A DNA stretch of 64,000 bases from Epidermidibacterium keratini (GCF_009834025.1 NZ_CP047156.1:310001-374000); one strand, 5' to 3'; positions 27,893 through 37,175 are shown, numbered from the stretch's first letter. Numbers and translations: made by a program. The notes: generated by a model not told the origin, from the sequence alone.

Positions 27893-30800
27893 TGCACGAA
27901 GCCGTCGGTGCCCAGTAGCGCCTTCACGTCACCGACCAGCGACGGTGAGCGAGTCACCCGCAGCCCGTCGCCGAGCTTGACGACGGTGACGCGCTCGCCG
28001 TTGAGCACCTGCAGGTGTACGTCGACCAGGCCCGGGTGCGAGCCAAGCACCTGGCGCAGCCGGCTGACCACTGGCGGCGTACACCGCAATGCTTGGATCT
28101 GCAGCACGACCGGACCGCTCGCGTCCTTGCTCAGGTCTGGCAGCGACAGGTCGCGCACCCACAGCTTGGGCGCTTCGTCGTCCTCGATCTTGATGTTGCC
28201 GGTCACGACGACCACCTGGTCCTCAGCGACCAGATGGCCGAACTGCTCGTAGGTGCGAGCGAAGATCATCACCTCGACCGAGCCTTCGAGGTCCTCGACG
28301 GTCGCGCGGGCCCAGTACTGGCCGTTTTTGTTGATCTTGCGCTCGACACCGGTGAGGATGCCGGCAATCGTCACCACGTCCCGGTCCTGGTAGGCGCCCT
28401 CTTCGCGCAGCCCGGCGATCGTGACGTCGGCGGCGCCCGAAAGCACGTGCTCGAGCCCATGGAGCGGGTGGTCGGAGACGTAGAGCCCGAGCATGTCGCG
28501 CTCGAAGGCGAGCTTTTCGCGCTTGGGCCACTCATGCGGTGGGATCGCGATCTCCAGCTTGCTGGCATCGAGCCCGACGTCGGCCGCGTCGTCGTCGCCG
28601 AAGGAGCCAAACAGGTCGAACTGCCCGATCGCCTCTTGCTTCTTGACGTCAGCGACCGCGTCGATCGCCTCGGCGTGGATCGCGATCAGCCCGCGCCGCG
28701 GGTGCTGCAGCGAGTCGAAGCCGCCGGCCTTGATCAGCGACTCGACGACGTTCTTCTTGCACGCCTGCTGGTCGACCTTGCGCAGGAAGTCGTGGAAGGA
28801 GGCAAACGCGCCCTTGCTCTCGCGGGCCTGCTCGATCAGCGCGACGACGTTGTGCCCGACACCGCGCACGGCGGCCATGCCGAAGCGGATGTCGGTGCCG
28901 ACCGGGGTAAACCGGGCGCCGGACTCGTTGACATCCGGCGGCAGCACCTTGATGCCCATGCGGCGACACTCATTGAGGTAGATCGCCATCTTGTCCTTGT
29001 CGCCGCCGACACTGGTCAGGAGCGCGGCCATGTATTCGGCCGGGTAGTGCGCCTTGAGGTACGCCGTCCAGTAGGACACCACGCCGTACGCCGCGGAGTG
29101 TGCCTTGTTGAAGGCGTAGTCCGAGAACGGCAGCAGGATGTTCCACAGCGTCTCGATGGCGCCAGCGGAGTAGCCGCGCTCGGCCATGCCGGCCGAGAAC
29201 GCCTCGAACTGCTTGTCGAGCTCGGCCTTCTTCTTCTTGCCCATGGCGCGGCGCAACAGGTCGGCTTGGCCAAGGGAGTAGCCGGCGACCTTCTGCGCGA
29301 TCGCCATGACCTGCTCTTGGTAGATGATCAGGCCGTAGGACTCGGAGAGGATCTCCTCCAGCGGCTCGGCGAGCTCGGGGTGGATCGGGGTGACCGCCTG
29401 CCGGCCGATCTTGCGCAGCGCGTAGTTCGTGTGGCTACCCGCGCCCATCGGGCCGGGGCGATACAGGGCAATGAGCGCGGAGATGTCCTCGAAGTTGTCC
29501 GGGCGCATCAGGCGCATCAGCGAGCGCAGCGGGCCGGAGTCGAGCTGGAAGACGCCGAGCGAGTCACCGCGCGCCAGCAGGTCGTAGGACGCGCGGTCGT
29601 CGTACGGCAGATCCTCGAGGACGACGTCCTCGTCGCGGTTGAGCTTGATGTTGTCGAGCGCGTCGTCGAGGATCGTCAGGTTGCGCAGCCCGAGGAAGTC
29701 CATCTTGATCAACCCGAGCGTCTCGCACGTCGGGTAGTCGAACTGCGTGATGATCGCGCCGTCGGCCTCGCGCTTGGTCAGCGGGATGACATCCAGCAGC
29801 GGCGCCGAGGACATGATGACGCCGGCGGCGTGTACGCCGGTGCCGCGGCGCAGCCCCTCGAGGTCCTTGGCGGTGTCGATGACCTCCTTGAACTCCTCGT
29901 TGGAGTCATACAGCCCGCGGAACTCGATGCCCTCGTTGTAGCGCTCGTGCTCGGAGTCCCACATCTTCGCCAGCGGGACGCCCTTGCCCATCACGTCCGG
30001 CGGCATCGCCTTGGTGAGGGTCTCGCCGACCGCGAACGGCTTGTCGAGCACGCGCGCGGCGTCCTTGACGGCGTTCTTGGCCTTGATCGTCTGGTAGGTA
30101 ACGATCATGGCGACGTACTCGCTGCCGTACTTCTCGACGACGTACTGGATGACCTCACCGCGCCGACGCTCGTCGAAGTCGACGTCGAAGTCGGGCATGG
30201 AGACGCGGTCGGGGTTGAGGAACCGCTCGAAGATCAGGCCGTGCTGCAGCGGGTCGAGGTCGGTGATGCGCATGGCGTACGCCGCCATGGAGCCAGCGCC
30301 CGAGCCGCGGCCGGGACCGACGCGGATGCCGTTTTCCTTGGCCCAGTTGATGAAGTCGGCGACGACGAGGAAGTAGCCCGGAAAGCCCATCTGGGTGATG
30401 ACGCCGACCTCGAAGTCGGCCTGCTTGCGCACCGCGTCCGGGATGCCGCCGGGGTAGCGGTAGTGCAGGCCCTTCTCGACCTCCTTGACGAACCAGGACT
30501 CCTCGGTCTCGCCGGCCGGAACCGGGAACCGCGGCATGTAGTTGGCGCGCTCGTTGAAGGCGATGTCTACACGGTCGGCGATGCGCAGCGTGTTGTCGCA
30601 CGCCTCGGGCACCTCGCTGAACAGCGCCCGCATCTCCTCGGCGCTCTTGAGGTAGAAGCCGTCGCCGGTGAAGTGGAAGCGGTTGGGGTTGGACAGCCGG
30701 TCGCCGGTCTGGATGCACAGCAGCGCGCCGTGCGCCTTGGCGTCTTCACGGTGGGTGTAGTGCAGGTCGTTGGTGGCCAGCAGCGGGATCTGCAGGTCCT

Positions 30801-31446
30801 TGGCGATCTGCAGCAGCGAGCTGCGGTAGCCCTTCTCGACCTGAAGGTCGTGGTCCATCAGCTCGACGAAGAAGTTTTCCTTGCCGAAGATCTCCTGGAA
30901 GTCGCCCGCGGCGCGGCGGGCCTGGTCGGCCTTGCCGGCCCGCAGCCACATCGGGACCTCACCGGACGGGCAGCCGGTGGTCGCGATGAGCCCCGAGTGG
31001 TAGCGCTCGAGCAGCTCGCGGTCGAAGCGCGGCTTGCGGTACTGACCCTCCAGGCTCGCCAGCGACGACAGCCGGAACAGGTTGTGCATGCCCTCGGTGG
31101 TCGTGGCCAGCAGCGTCATGTGGTTGTACGCCGAGCGGCCCTTGTTGCTCGAGCCTTCTTCGCTGCTCTCGTCGTCGACGATGGTGCCGAACTCGTAGGG
31201 CGCGCGGTCGAAGCGCGACCCGGGCGTGTAGTAGCCCTCCATGCCGATGATCGGCTTGATCCCGGCCTCGTGCGCCTGCTTGTAGAAGTCGTAGGCGCCG
31301 TACACGTTGCCGTGGTCGGTGACCGCGATCGCCGGCATGCCCAGCTCGGCTGCGCGCTGCGTGAGCGGGCCGATCTTGGCCGCGCCGTCGAGCATCGAGT
31401 ACTCGGTATGGGTGTGCAGATGAACGAACTGATCTGCCTTACCCAC
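27889..31446 (-). CDS. dnaE: DNA polymerase III alpha subunit
   Basis: This is the replicative polymerase, DnaE1 type. The N-terminal PHP domain begins FVHLHTHTEYSMLDG with intact His and Asp metal ligands, so it may act as proofreading exonuclease, as shown for mycobacterial DnaE1. The polymerase core has GRGSGAGSMAAYAM, the aspartates of MPDFDVDFDERRRGEV, GVHAAGVIMSS and LGRADLLRRAMGKKK-like GQADLLRRAMGKKKK. Helix-hairpin-helix, OB-fold (VTIAGILTGVERKINKNGQ) and C-terminal tau-binding parts follow. GTG 31446 is chosen, with GGAGG 9 nt upstream; the product is 1185 residues, close to the mycobacterial enzyme. A longer frame to 31515 is unlikely. Confidence 0.96.
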   Translation of the reverse strand: MGKADQFVHLHTHTEYSMLDGAAKIGPLTQRAAELGMPAIAVTDHGNVYGAYDFYKQAHEAGIKPIIGMEGYYTPGSRFDRAPYEFGTIVDDESSEEGSSNKGRSAYNHMTLLATTTEGMHNLFRLSSLASLEGQYRKPRFDRELLERYHSGLIATTGCPSGEVPMWLRAGKADQARRAAGDFQEIFGKENFFVELMDHDLQVEKGYRSSLLQIAKDLQIPLLATNDLHYTHREDAKAHGALLCIQTGDRLSNPNRFHFTGDGFYLKSAEEMRALFSEVPEACDNTLRIADRVDIAFNERANYMPRFPVPAGETEESWFVKEVEKGLHYRYPGGIPDAVRKQADFEVGVITQMGFPGYFLVVADFINWAKENGIRVGPGRGSGAGSMAAYAMRITDLDPLQHGLIFERFLNPDRVSMPDFDVDFDERRRGEVIQYVVEKYGSEYVAMIVTYQTIKAKNAVKDAARVLDKPFAVGETLTKAMPPDVMGKGVPLAKMWDSEHERYNEGIEFRGLYDSNEEFKEVIDTAKDLEGLRRGTGVHAAGVIMSSAPLLDVIPLTKREADGAIITQFDYPTCETLGLIKMDFLGLRNLTILDDALDNIKLNRDEDVVLEDLPYDDRASYDLLARGDSLGVFQLDSGPLRSLMRLMRPDNFEDISALIALYRPGPMGAGSHTNYALRKIGRQAVTPIHPELAEPLEEILSESYGLIIYQEQVMAIAQKVAGYSLGQADLLRRAMGKKKKAELDKQFEAFSAGMAERGYSAGAIETLWNILLPFSDYAFNKAHSAAYGVVSYWTAYLKAHYPAEYMAALLTSVGGDKDKMAIYLNECRRMGIKVLPPDVNESGARFTPVGTDIRFGMAAVRGVGHNVVALIEQARESKGAFASFHDFLRKVDQQACKKNVVESLIKAGGFDSLQHPRRGLIAIHAEAIDAVADVKKQEAIGQFDLFGSFGDDDAADVGLDASKLEIAIPPHEWPKREKLAFERDMLGLYVSDHPLHGLEHVLSGAADVTIAGLREEGAYQDRDVVTIAGILTGVERKINKNGQYWARATVEDLEGSVEVMIFARTYEQFGHLVAEDQVVVVTGNIKIEDDEAPKLWVRDLSLPDLSKDASGPVVLQIQALRCTPPVVSRLRQVLGSHPGLVDVHLQVLNGERVTVVKLGDGLRVTRSPSLVGDVKALLGTDGFVQ

Positions 31447-31612
31447 GGGTGAAATCCTCCGCAAAACCGCTCGTGCTGCTGGTGCCTGTTCCGGCGAGGT
31501 GCCGGGGCTGTCCATTCTTACATCGTGGCGGCGACACGGCTCGTCGGACGCGCCACTGATCCCCCGATCGCCGGCTCCGGTCCCGCCCGCTCGACCCCGC
31601 TCGCCGCCGACC

Positions 31613-31689
31613 TGTGCAAAATCGCACCCCTGAGCGGGTAGCTCGCCGGATATCGACGAGGTAGGGCGATTCGGGTGCGATTATGCACA
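31613..31689. repeat. Spaced inverted repeat between dnaE and the DUF gene
   Basis: Arms of 17 nt (31613-31629 and 31673-31689) pair with one mismatch around a 43-nt spacer. The arms contain AATCGCACCC. The site lies in the divergent promoter gap of dnaE (leftward) and the 31738 gene (rightward), so it may be a regulator site or another mobile palindrome. The rest of the 291-nt gap shows nothing I can name. Confidence 0.7.
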
Positions 31690-31737
31690 CCACATCGAGC
31701 CCGACGGTGCCGCCGGCGGGTTCACTAGGGTGGGCCT

Positions 31738-32430
31738 ATGACCAGCCCCCTGGGCCTGCAGCAGCCCACCCTCGACGTGATCGCCGCGGCGTACGCCGCC
31801 GTCGTACTCGAGCGCCAAGACGCCTTCGAGGCGCTCGCCGGCGGGGCGTCGTGGGACGCCGACCTCGCCGCCGCTCGGCTGCAGATCGGCGAGCGGACCT
31901 TGCGGATCGCGCTGCTCGGCAGCGCCTCCGATGCCGACGGCAGCTGGCTCTGGGCGTGGGACAACCCGACGTTCGGGCCCGACCATCCGGCGACGCGGCC
32001 GCTGCGCGCGCTGGTCGAGGTGGGGCGCGAGCACGACATTCCCGAGCTGGTGCGACCCGTCGTGCCGCTGTCGTCGCTGTCCGACCCCGGAGACGGTCCG
32101 GCGATGACGATCGTGACCGCCGCGAGCGGGCTGCTCGGGGCGGGCGGCTACTGGCCCGCGCCGTACGACGGCGGCATCGCCTATCTCGCCGTACTCGACC
32201 GCGCCTTACCGGCCCCGACACCGGACGCGCTGGCGCTGGCCGAGCTCATGCAGCGCGCGATCACGGCGTACCCCCACGACAACCGGCTCACCGTCGAGAC
32301 CTACCTCGGGGTGCACGGACTCAGCGCCCGGGTCGAGGCCAGCACCGTCGTGGCCGAGCTGGGCGGGCGCGAGGCCCGCTTCGAGTTCGATGCCACCGAC
32401 CGCCTCACCGCGCTCGAGGTCAGCGAGTAG
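31738..32430 (+). CDS. Conserved hypothetical protein, possibly DUF6882-like
   Basis: A 230-residue soluble acidic protein. The N-terminus (LDVIAAAYAAVVLERQDAF) and the middle stretch IGSWLWAWDNPT-like DGSWLWAWDNPTFG resemble a widespread actinobacterial uncharacterised family in which Trp-x-Trp-x-Trp is a hallmark. There are no membrane segments, signal peptide or catalytic motif. It starts at ATG 31738, divergent from dnaE and convergent with the Doc gene, with only 4 nt between the stops. The function is unknown. Confidence 0.7.
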   Translation: MTSPLGLQQPTLDVIAAAYAAVVLERQDAFEALAGGASWDADLAAARLQIGERTLRIALLGSASDADGSWLWAWDNPTFGPDHPATRPLRALVEVGREHDIPELVRPVVPLSSLSDPGDGPAMTIVTAASGLLGAGGYWPAPYDGGIAYLAVLDRALPAPTPDALALAELMQRAITAYPHDNRLTVETYLGVHGLSARVEASTVVAELGGREARFEFDATDRLTALEVSE

Positions 32431-32434
32431 CGCC

Positions 32435-32812
32435 CTAGCTCGCCGCCCGGTTGACCCATCGACTGACGACCGCAGCCGCGTCGGCAGGCGCAAGTTGACC
32501 CGTGGTCATGGCAATCACAAGCTCGTACGCGGGGTCGTCGGGTGCCTCGACGGCCCATCCATTGAGCCCATAAAAGACGACAAGTGAAAGCCAGCCAAGC
32601 CGCTTGTTGCCATCGACGAGCGGATGATTTCGGACCAGGGATTCCAAGAGAACGGCGGCTTTCAGGTGGATCGAAGGGTAGGCCTCAGCACCGAACACCC
32701 GCGCACTTGGTCGGTGGGCCGCAGAGTCGAGCAGTCCCACGTCACGCACCGGGCCGACGCGGAGGTCGGCGACGAGTGCCAGCAGGTTTTCCGTAGTCAG
32801 GTAGACGGTCAC
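32435..32812 (-). CDS. doc: Doc-type (death-on-curing) toxin of a toxin-antitoxin pair
   Basis: A 125-residue Fic/Doc-fold protein. The catalytic loop reads HPLVDGNKRLGW: His, Asp, Asn, Lys and Arg are kept, and a Lys replaces the second Gly of true Fic AMP-transferases. In phage P1 Doc this change turns the enzyme into a kinase that phosphorylates elongation factor Tu. The N-terminal YLTTENLLALVADL and PSIHLKAAVLLESLVRN are usual for Doc. Its start overlaps the antitoxin stop by 4 nt, the standard coupled arrangement. The active loop looks complete, so the toxin is probably functional. Confidence 0.9.
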   Translation of the reverse strand: MTVYLTTENLLALVADLRVGPVRDVGLLDSAAHRPSARVFGAEAYPSIHLKAAVLLESLVRNHPLVDGNKRLGWLSLVVFYGLNGWAVEAPDDPAYELVIAMTTGQLAPADAAAVVSRWVNRAAS

Positions 32813-33012
32813 GAGCCGAGGCGGTCCAGAAGACCGGCGTACCGCTCCCGGGCCTGAGCGGATAGCTCGCGAACCTTAGCGTCCTGCACGCGTCGCGCGG
32901 CGGCTTCGGTGATCGCCCGCACCGTCGCTTCTTGTTTCGAGACGCCGTCGGCCTCGGCGAGGAGGTTGAGCGCCTCTTCTTGTTCCGGGGTGAGTCGCAA
33001 AGTCATCGCCAT
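32809..33012 (-). CDS. Ribbon-helix-helix antitoxin partner of Doc
   Basis: A short DNA-binding antitoxin (67 residues from ATG 33012; ATG 33006 is also possible). The N-terminal half fits a ribbon-helix-helix dimer: a beta strand MTLRLTPEQEEAL, then helices LNLLAEADGVSKQEATVRAI. The charged C-terminal half (DAKVRELSAQARERYAGLL) would wrap the toxin. It is not of the Phd family that partners P1 Doc. A perfect palindrome lies just upstream at 33020-33038, which the antitoxin alone or with the toxin most likely binds to repress its own operon. Confidence 0.87.
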   Translation of the reverse strand: MAMTLRLTPEQEEALNLLAEADGVSKQEATVRAITEAAARRVQDAKVRELSAQARERYAGLLDRLGS

Positions 33013-33019
33013 TCGCTCA

Positions 33020-33038
33020 TGATACCAACTTGGTATCA
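33020..33038. promoter_or_regulatory. Palindromic operator of the toxin-antitoxin operon
   Basis: Perfect 9-bp arms TGATACCAA (33020-33028) and TTGGTATCA (33030-33038) flank one base. The site is 8 nt upstream of the antitoxin start, so bound protein would block transcription start or early elongation. AT-rich sequence here contrasts with the GC-rich surroundings. Confidence 0.8.
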
Positions 33039-33081
33039 CCACAGTGACGAGCCGCGACGGCTGCTCACAACGCGGGAGGGC

Positions 33082-33128
33082 TTAGATGTGGCGTAGCTGT
33101 CACCAGGTGACAGCTACGCCACATCTAA
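33082..33128. repeat. Large intergenic perfect palindrome, family A, copy 2
   Basis: Arms 33082-33104 and 33106-33128 are perfect 23-bp complements around one central A. The copy at 22405-22451 differs at only a few positions. It lies between the double-GNAT gene's stop and the toxin-antitoxin promoter. Confidence 0.92.
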
Positions 33129-33152
33129 ACGGGGAAGCGAGGGGCGGGCGAG

Positions 33153-34079
33153 TCAGCTCGACGTCGAGCCGACGGCGGCGTCCTTGACGTAGTGGAACTC
33201 GCTGGTGTTGCTCAGGTCGTGCAGCTCGCGAACCTCATCGGTACGCCGGTAGCCGCGCGACTCATACAGCTGGTGCGCATCCAGGAACCGGGTGTCGGTC
33301 CACAGGTGGATCCGGTTCCCGCGGTTGGCCGACCACTGCTCCACCAACTCGACAAGGTCGGCGGCGAGTCCTTGACGACGGGCACGTGCGGCGACATACA
33401 TGCTCTTGAGCTCATCGAGGCCCTCAGCGGAGCGCTTGCCGGCGCCGCACGCAACAACCGGGCCGTCGATCCCGTCGGTATAGACCCAGATCGCGCCGTC
33501 CATCTCGGCGTACGCCGTCGCCGGCGCCCGCAGCCACGGCTCCTCGCGGTCGACATCGAGCACGCAGCCGGGGTACTCCGCGAAGGCATCGCCGATCAGC
33601 ACGATCAGGTCGGCGCTGTCGCTGTCGCGCGCGGGTCGCAGCACCGGAAGCGGCTTGCTCATCGGCACGTGCCGGTGCCCGACGATCACCTCGTTGTCAC
33701 CGCTGCGCCGATAGCCGGCCCGCTCATACAGCGAGTACGCCGATTCCATCGCATCCAGCTCGATCCGCTGAGCTCCAGCACGTCGGGCGGCGATCTCCAG
33801 GCGGCGCAGCAGCCGCTGCCCGATCCCCTGGCCGCGGCGCTCCGGCGCGACCGCCATCCGCCCGACCCGACCCGTGACGCCGTCGACCAGCACACGGCCG
33901 GTGCCGACCAGGTGAGGGCCGTCGTACGCCGCCACGACGATCGCCTCGCCGTCGCGCCCGTCGATGTCAAGGTCCTCATCGATGTCGAACTCGTCGCCAA
34001 ACACGCTGCGGCGTAAGTAGAGTACGCCGGGCAACTCGTCGGTCTCGATCGTGCGAACGTCAATCCCCGCGGCCATCAT
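33153..34079 (-). CDS. Tandem double-GNAT acetyltransferase
   Basis: Two acetyltransferase folds in one chain of about 308 residues. The N-terminal domain (about 5-135) carries the acetyl-CoA loop VAPERRGQGIGQRLLRRLE and the C-terminal ending AYSLYERAGYRRSG. The second (about 148-300) has VAARARRQGLAADLVELVEQW and ends HQLYESRGYRRTDEV. Both pyrophosphate-binding loops look intact. The substrate is unknown. ATG 34079 is chosen with AAGGGA upstream; it overlaps the CPBP gene's end by 20 nt. The frame continues to 34139 without a ribosome site. Confidence 0.85.
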   Translation of the reverse strand: MMAAGIDVRTIETDELPGVLYLRRSVFGDEFDIDEDLDIDGRDGEAIVVAAYDGPHLVGTGRVLVDGVTGRVGRMAVAPERRGQGIGQRLLRRLEIAARRAGAQRIELDAMESAYSLYERAGYRRSGDNEVIVGHRHVPMSKPLPVLRPARDSDSADLIVLIGDAFAEYPGCVLDVDREEPWLRAPATAYAEMDGAIWVYTDGIDGPVVACGAGKRSAEGLDELKSMYVAARARRQGLAADLVELVEQWSANRGNRIHLWTDTRFLDAHQLYESRGYRRTDEVRELHDLSNTSEFHYVKDAAVGSTSS

Positions 34080-34839
34080 CTCGTCCCTTCTGTGCCTCTC
34101 GCGCCACGATCCGCCCAAGTGGGATCGCACGCAGGTCAATGAGAGCGTGTACGACGATCGGCGCCAGCAGCGACCCGCTCACGACATACAGCCCGGCGAG
34201 CACGAGCCCGACCAGCAGTGTGCCGACGAGCCCGACAGTGCCCTGATAAAGGTGCGCGAAACCGAAGGCGACAGCGGCGATCACGGCGCACACCCACACC
34301 GGCGCAACCGGCAGCAGCGCGGCGACCAGCGCGGTCAGGAAGCCCCGGTAGGCGATCTCTTCGCAGACGCCCGCGGTGATCGAAACCAGGCCGAAAAGGC
34401 GCCGCTCGACCGGCGTACGCGGCAGCATCGCGACCAGGCTCGGACTCGCCGGCGGCAGCACGAGATCGTCTGGGGCAGAGGCGATCTGGCGCGCAGTCAA
34501 CACCAGCGCGAGGAGCGCACCGGCGATTGCCGCCAGGCTGATCCCCCATCCGAGCGCGCCGTCAGGCAGTCGCAACCCGATGCTCGCCAGGCCTACTGAC
34601 GGGGCGAGTACGACGGTCGCCACACACAGTGCGGCAAGACCCCACTCAAGCAGCAACAGCCTGCGGTACAGCCAAAGTCGCGCTCCGTGCCATCGCCGCG
34701 GCGCGCTCTCGAACCGCCGGTGCAGCACCATCCCGACGAACGGCTCGGCGGCCACGAGATAGACGCCCAGGATCAGCGCCGCCGCCGTGGCGGTGCCGAA
34801 CGCCTCGATCCCCGACGGCAGTACGCCGCGATCGATCAT
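34060..34839 (-). CDS. CPBP-family intramembrane metalloprotease
   Basis: A 259-residue membrane protein with about seven helices and the CPBP (Abi, CAAX-protease-like) motifs: EE with a following Arg in [20 protein letters not shown] and the final [10 protein letters not shown] His. These form the metal or catalytic site of prenyl-protein or bacteriocin-immunity proteases; in bacteria the targets are mostly unknown. It overlaps rluD upstream by 4 nt and the GNAT gene downstream by 20 nt, so it is part of the lspA-rluD transcript. Confidence 0.88.
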   Translation of the reverse strand: MIDRGVLPSGIEAFGTATAAALILGVYLVAAEPFVGMVLHRRFESAPRRWHGARLWLYRRLLLLEWGLAALCVATVVLAPSVGLASIGLRLPDGALGWGISLAAIAGALLALVLTARQIASAPDDLVLPPASPSLVAMLPRTPVERRLFGLVSITAGVCEEIAYRGFLTALVAALLPVAPVWVCAVIAAVAFGFAHLYQGTVGLVGTLLVGLVLAGLYVVSGSLLAPIVVHALIDLRAIPLGRIVAREAQKGRDDGRGD

Positions 34840-35762
34840 CCGTCCTCGCGCAGGACGTCGAGGGCATGCTGCAGGTCAGCCGGATACGGGCTCTCGAAGC
34901 TGACATAGCGCCCATCTGCCGGATGCGCGAAGCCGAGCCGGTGTGCGTGCAGCCACTGCCGAGTCAGCCCGAGTCGTTCGGCAAGCCGAGGGTCGGCGGA
35001 GTACATCGCATCCCCGGCGAGCGGATGCCCGACGGCGTTGAAGTGCACGCGGATCTGGTGGGTGCGCCCGGTCTCCAGGTGCACCTCGACGAGGCTTGCG
35101 GCGGGGAACGCCTCGATGACCTCGTAGTGCGTCACCGAGTCCTTGCCGCCGGCGGTGACCGCAAACTTCCAGTCATGACGGGGATGTCGCCCGATCGGGG
35201 CGTCGATCGTCCCACGCATTGGATCAGGGTGACCCTGCGCGATCGCGTGGTAGACCTTCTCGACCGTCCGCTCACGGAAGGCATCCTTGAGTGCGGCGTA
35301 CGCCGACTCCGACTTGGCGACGACCATGAGTCCGGAGGTGCCCGCATCGAGCCGGTGCACGATTCCGCGCCGTTCGTCGGCGCCGCTGGTGGAGACGCGA
35401 TGGCCCATGGCGAGTACGCCGCCAATGACCGTCGGGCCTTCCCATCCAGGGCTCGGGTGGGCGGCGACACCGACCGGCTTGTCGACCACCACGATGTCGT
35501 CGTCGCTGTAGACGACCCGAAGCCCATCCACCGGTGACTGCTCGATGGGCTGCGCCGGGGCGGCGTCCGGCAGCGTCACGTCGAGTACGCCGCCGGCCAC
35601 CAGCCGGTCGGACTTGCCCACCGGCTGCCCGTCGAGCAGCACGTCGCCGGCAGCGGCAAGCTCGGCAGCGGCTGTGCGCGACAGTCCGAGAAGGCGCGCG
35701 AGGCCTGCATCGACCCGCATGCCTTCTAACCCGTCGGGCACCGGAAGCAAACGCCCCGCCAT
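34836..35762 (-). CDS. rluD: RluD-family 23S rRNA pseudouridine synthase
   Basis: An N-terminal S4 RNA-binding domain (about residues 14-70, [18 protein letters not shown]) is joined to the pseudouridine synthase core with [19 protein letters not shown] and the catalytic Asp in [17 protein letters not shown], then [12 protein letters not shown] and HPLAGD. The 308 residues are typical. E. coli RluD modifies helix 69 of 23S rRNA; the exact positions here are inferred. It follows lspA with a 1-nt overlap, the common lspA-rluD pairing. Confidence 0.93.
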   Translation of the reverse strand: MAGRLLPVPDGLEGMRVDAGLARLLGLSRTAAAELAAAGDVLLDGQPVGKSDRLVAGGVLDVTLPDAAPAQPIEQSPVDGLRVVYSDDDIVVVDKPVGVAAHPSPGWEGPTVIGGVLAMGHRVSTSGADERRGIVHRLDAGTSGLMVVAKSESAYAALKDAFRERTVEKVYHAIAQGHPDPMRGTIDAPIGRHPRHDWKFAVTAGGKDSVTHYEVIEAFPAASLVEVHLETGRTHQIRVHFNAVGHPLAGDAMYSADPRLAERLGLTRQWLHAHRLGFAHPADGRYVSFESPYPADLQHALDVLREDG

Positions 35763-36361
35763 CAGGAACTTTCCTTACGCGCCTTGGCATCGCGGCGCGG
35801 GCGGGTGCCGTCGATCTCGCGTCCGGAGATCGTCAACGTCACCGCGAGAATGCCGCCGCTGACGATGAAGACGTCGGCCAGGTTGAAGATCGGCCAGACC
35901 TGACCCCACGGGTCAAACACGCTGAGGAAGTCGACGACGCCCCCTTTGAGCGGCGCCGGAGATCGAAAGAGCCGGTCGACCAGGTTGCCGCTCGCACCGC
36001 CCATGATGAGCCCGAGCGCGATCGCCCATGGGAGCGAGCGCACGCGGCGGGCGACGAGCGCGATCACCGTGATCACGACGATCATCACGAACGTAAACAC
36101 GATCGTCATGTTCGAACCCATCGAAAACGCGGCTCCGGTGTTGCGGGCCAGAGTGAGAAACAGGCCGCCATCAAGGAGCCGGATCGGCTCGGCGTCACTG
36201 AGCTGCGCGACGGCCAGCGTCTTGGTCGCGATGTCGACGATCAGCGCACCCGCCGCCACCGCCAGCAGTACGCCGAGCCGTCGGCGCGACACATGCTGCT
36301 CACCGGCGTACTCGTCGGGTTCGGCAGTGGCTGCTTCTGCTGGGTCGGGGCGGTCGATCAC
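35762..36361 (-). CDS. lspA: Lipoprotein signal peptidase II
   Basis: LspA cuts the signal peptide of diacylglyceryl-modified prolipoproteins, acting after Lgt. Four helices are visible. Conserved boxes are [34 protein letters not shown] (first catalytic Asp), GGVVDFLSV and [12 protein letters not shown] (second catalytic Asp). I place the start at GTG 36361, 7 nt after the DksA-like stop, giving 199 residues; GTG 36385 is possible. A hydrophilic N-terminus of about 25 residues rich in Asp, Glu and Ala precedes helix 1. It is coupled to rluD. Confidence 0.93.
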   Translation of the reverse strand: MIDRPDPAEAATAEPDEYAGEQHVSRRRLGVLLAVAAGALIVDIATKTLAVAQLSDAEPIRLLDGGLFLTLARNTGAAFSMGSNMTIVFTFVMIVVITVIALVARRVRSLPWAIALGLIMGGASGNLVDRLFRSPAPLKGGVVDFLSVFDPWGQVWPIFNLADVFIVSGGILAVTLTISGREIDGTRPRRDAKARKESS

Positions 36362-36368
36362 AGAGCGA

Positions 36369-37175
36369 TTATCGGCGTTCCTCACGCGACTTGCACGCCA
36401 CGCAGAGCGTGGCCGACGGGAACGCCTGCAGGCGCCCCTTCGGAATCGCGTTGCCACAGTTCTCACACACGCCGTAGGTGCCGGAGTTCAACCGTTCCAA
36501 GGCCCGCTCCATCTGGCTGATCAGATCGAGGCGGTTGTTGGCGATGGACATCTCCTGTTCACGCTCGAACGTCTTGGCGCCCGCGTCGGCCGGGTCGTCG
36601 CCGGCGTTGTCCGGGCCGTTGCGCTTGAGCTCGTCGAGTACGGCGATCGAGGCGTCGTACTCGCTGCGCAGGCTGGCGATCTCGCCGGTGATCTGGGTTC
36701 GCAGCTCCTTGGCATCGGCCGCGCTCAGCGCGCTCTTGGCCGGCTTGCGCGCCGGCGTGGGCTCCTTGGCCGCGGACTTCGCGGGCGCGGCCTTCGCGGC
36801 CTTGTTCGGCGCGGCCTTGGTCGAGGTGGTCTTGCTCGCGGATTTCTTGGCCGGCGCCTTGCTCGCAGTAGCGGCCGTTTGCTTGGTTGCCTTCGTCGCC
36901 GGGCTCTTAGTCGCCGGGCTCTTGGTGGCCGAGCTCTTGGTGGCCGCCTTCTTCGCGGTGGTCTTCTTCGCCGGAGTCGTCTTGGCCGCAGACTTTGCGG
37001 AGGAGGACTTCTTGGCCGGCGCCTTGGCTGCGGCCTTCTTCGTCGTACCGTTGGCCTTCGCCGGCACCGACTTCTTGCTGGCAGCGGCCTTCTTCGCGGA
37101 TTTTGTGGCACCGGTGGTCTTAGCAGCCGACTTCGCCGCGGTCGTGCGAGACTTCGCTGCGTTCTTCGCTGGCAC
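36369..37175 (-). CDS. DksA/TraR-type zinc-finger protein with histone-like Lys/Ala-rich N-terminus
   Basis: The C-terminal about 110 residues form a TraR/DksA coiled-coil and a four-cysteine zinc finger (CENCGNAIPKGRLQAF, then CVAC). Such proteins enter the RNA polymerase secondary channel. The first about 155 residues are a low-complexity run of Lys, Ala, Thr, Ser and Pro (AAKKA, PAKKS, ATKSPATKSP) like histone H1 tails, which should bind DNA without sequence preference. GTG 37175 follows GGGGG by 6 nt; length is 268. Related fusions occur upstream of lspA in other actinobacteria. DksA function is not proven because the coiled-coil tip acidic pair is not obvious. Confidence 0.85.
   Translation of the reverse strand: MPAKNAAKSRTTAAKSAAKTTGATKSAKKAAASKKSVPAKANGTTKKAAAKAPAKKSSSAKSAAKTTPAKKTTAKKAATKSSATKSPATKSPATKATKQTAATASKAPAKKSASKTTSTKAAPNKAAKAAPAKSAAKEPTPARKPAKSALSAADAKELRTQITGEIASLRSEYDASIAVLDELKRNGPDNAGDDPADAGAKTFEREQEMSIANNRLDLISQMERALERLNSGTYGVCENCGNAIPKGRLQAFPSATLCVACKSREERR

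Noticed and set aside
28015-31452. A very long open frame antisense to dnaE (over 1100 codons)
   Set aside because: It mirrors dnaE codon by codon, as is common in GC-rich genes, has no recognisable domain and is rich in Arg, Val and Asp. The dnaE strand has clear motifs and a ribosome site.
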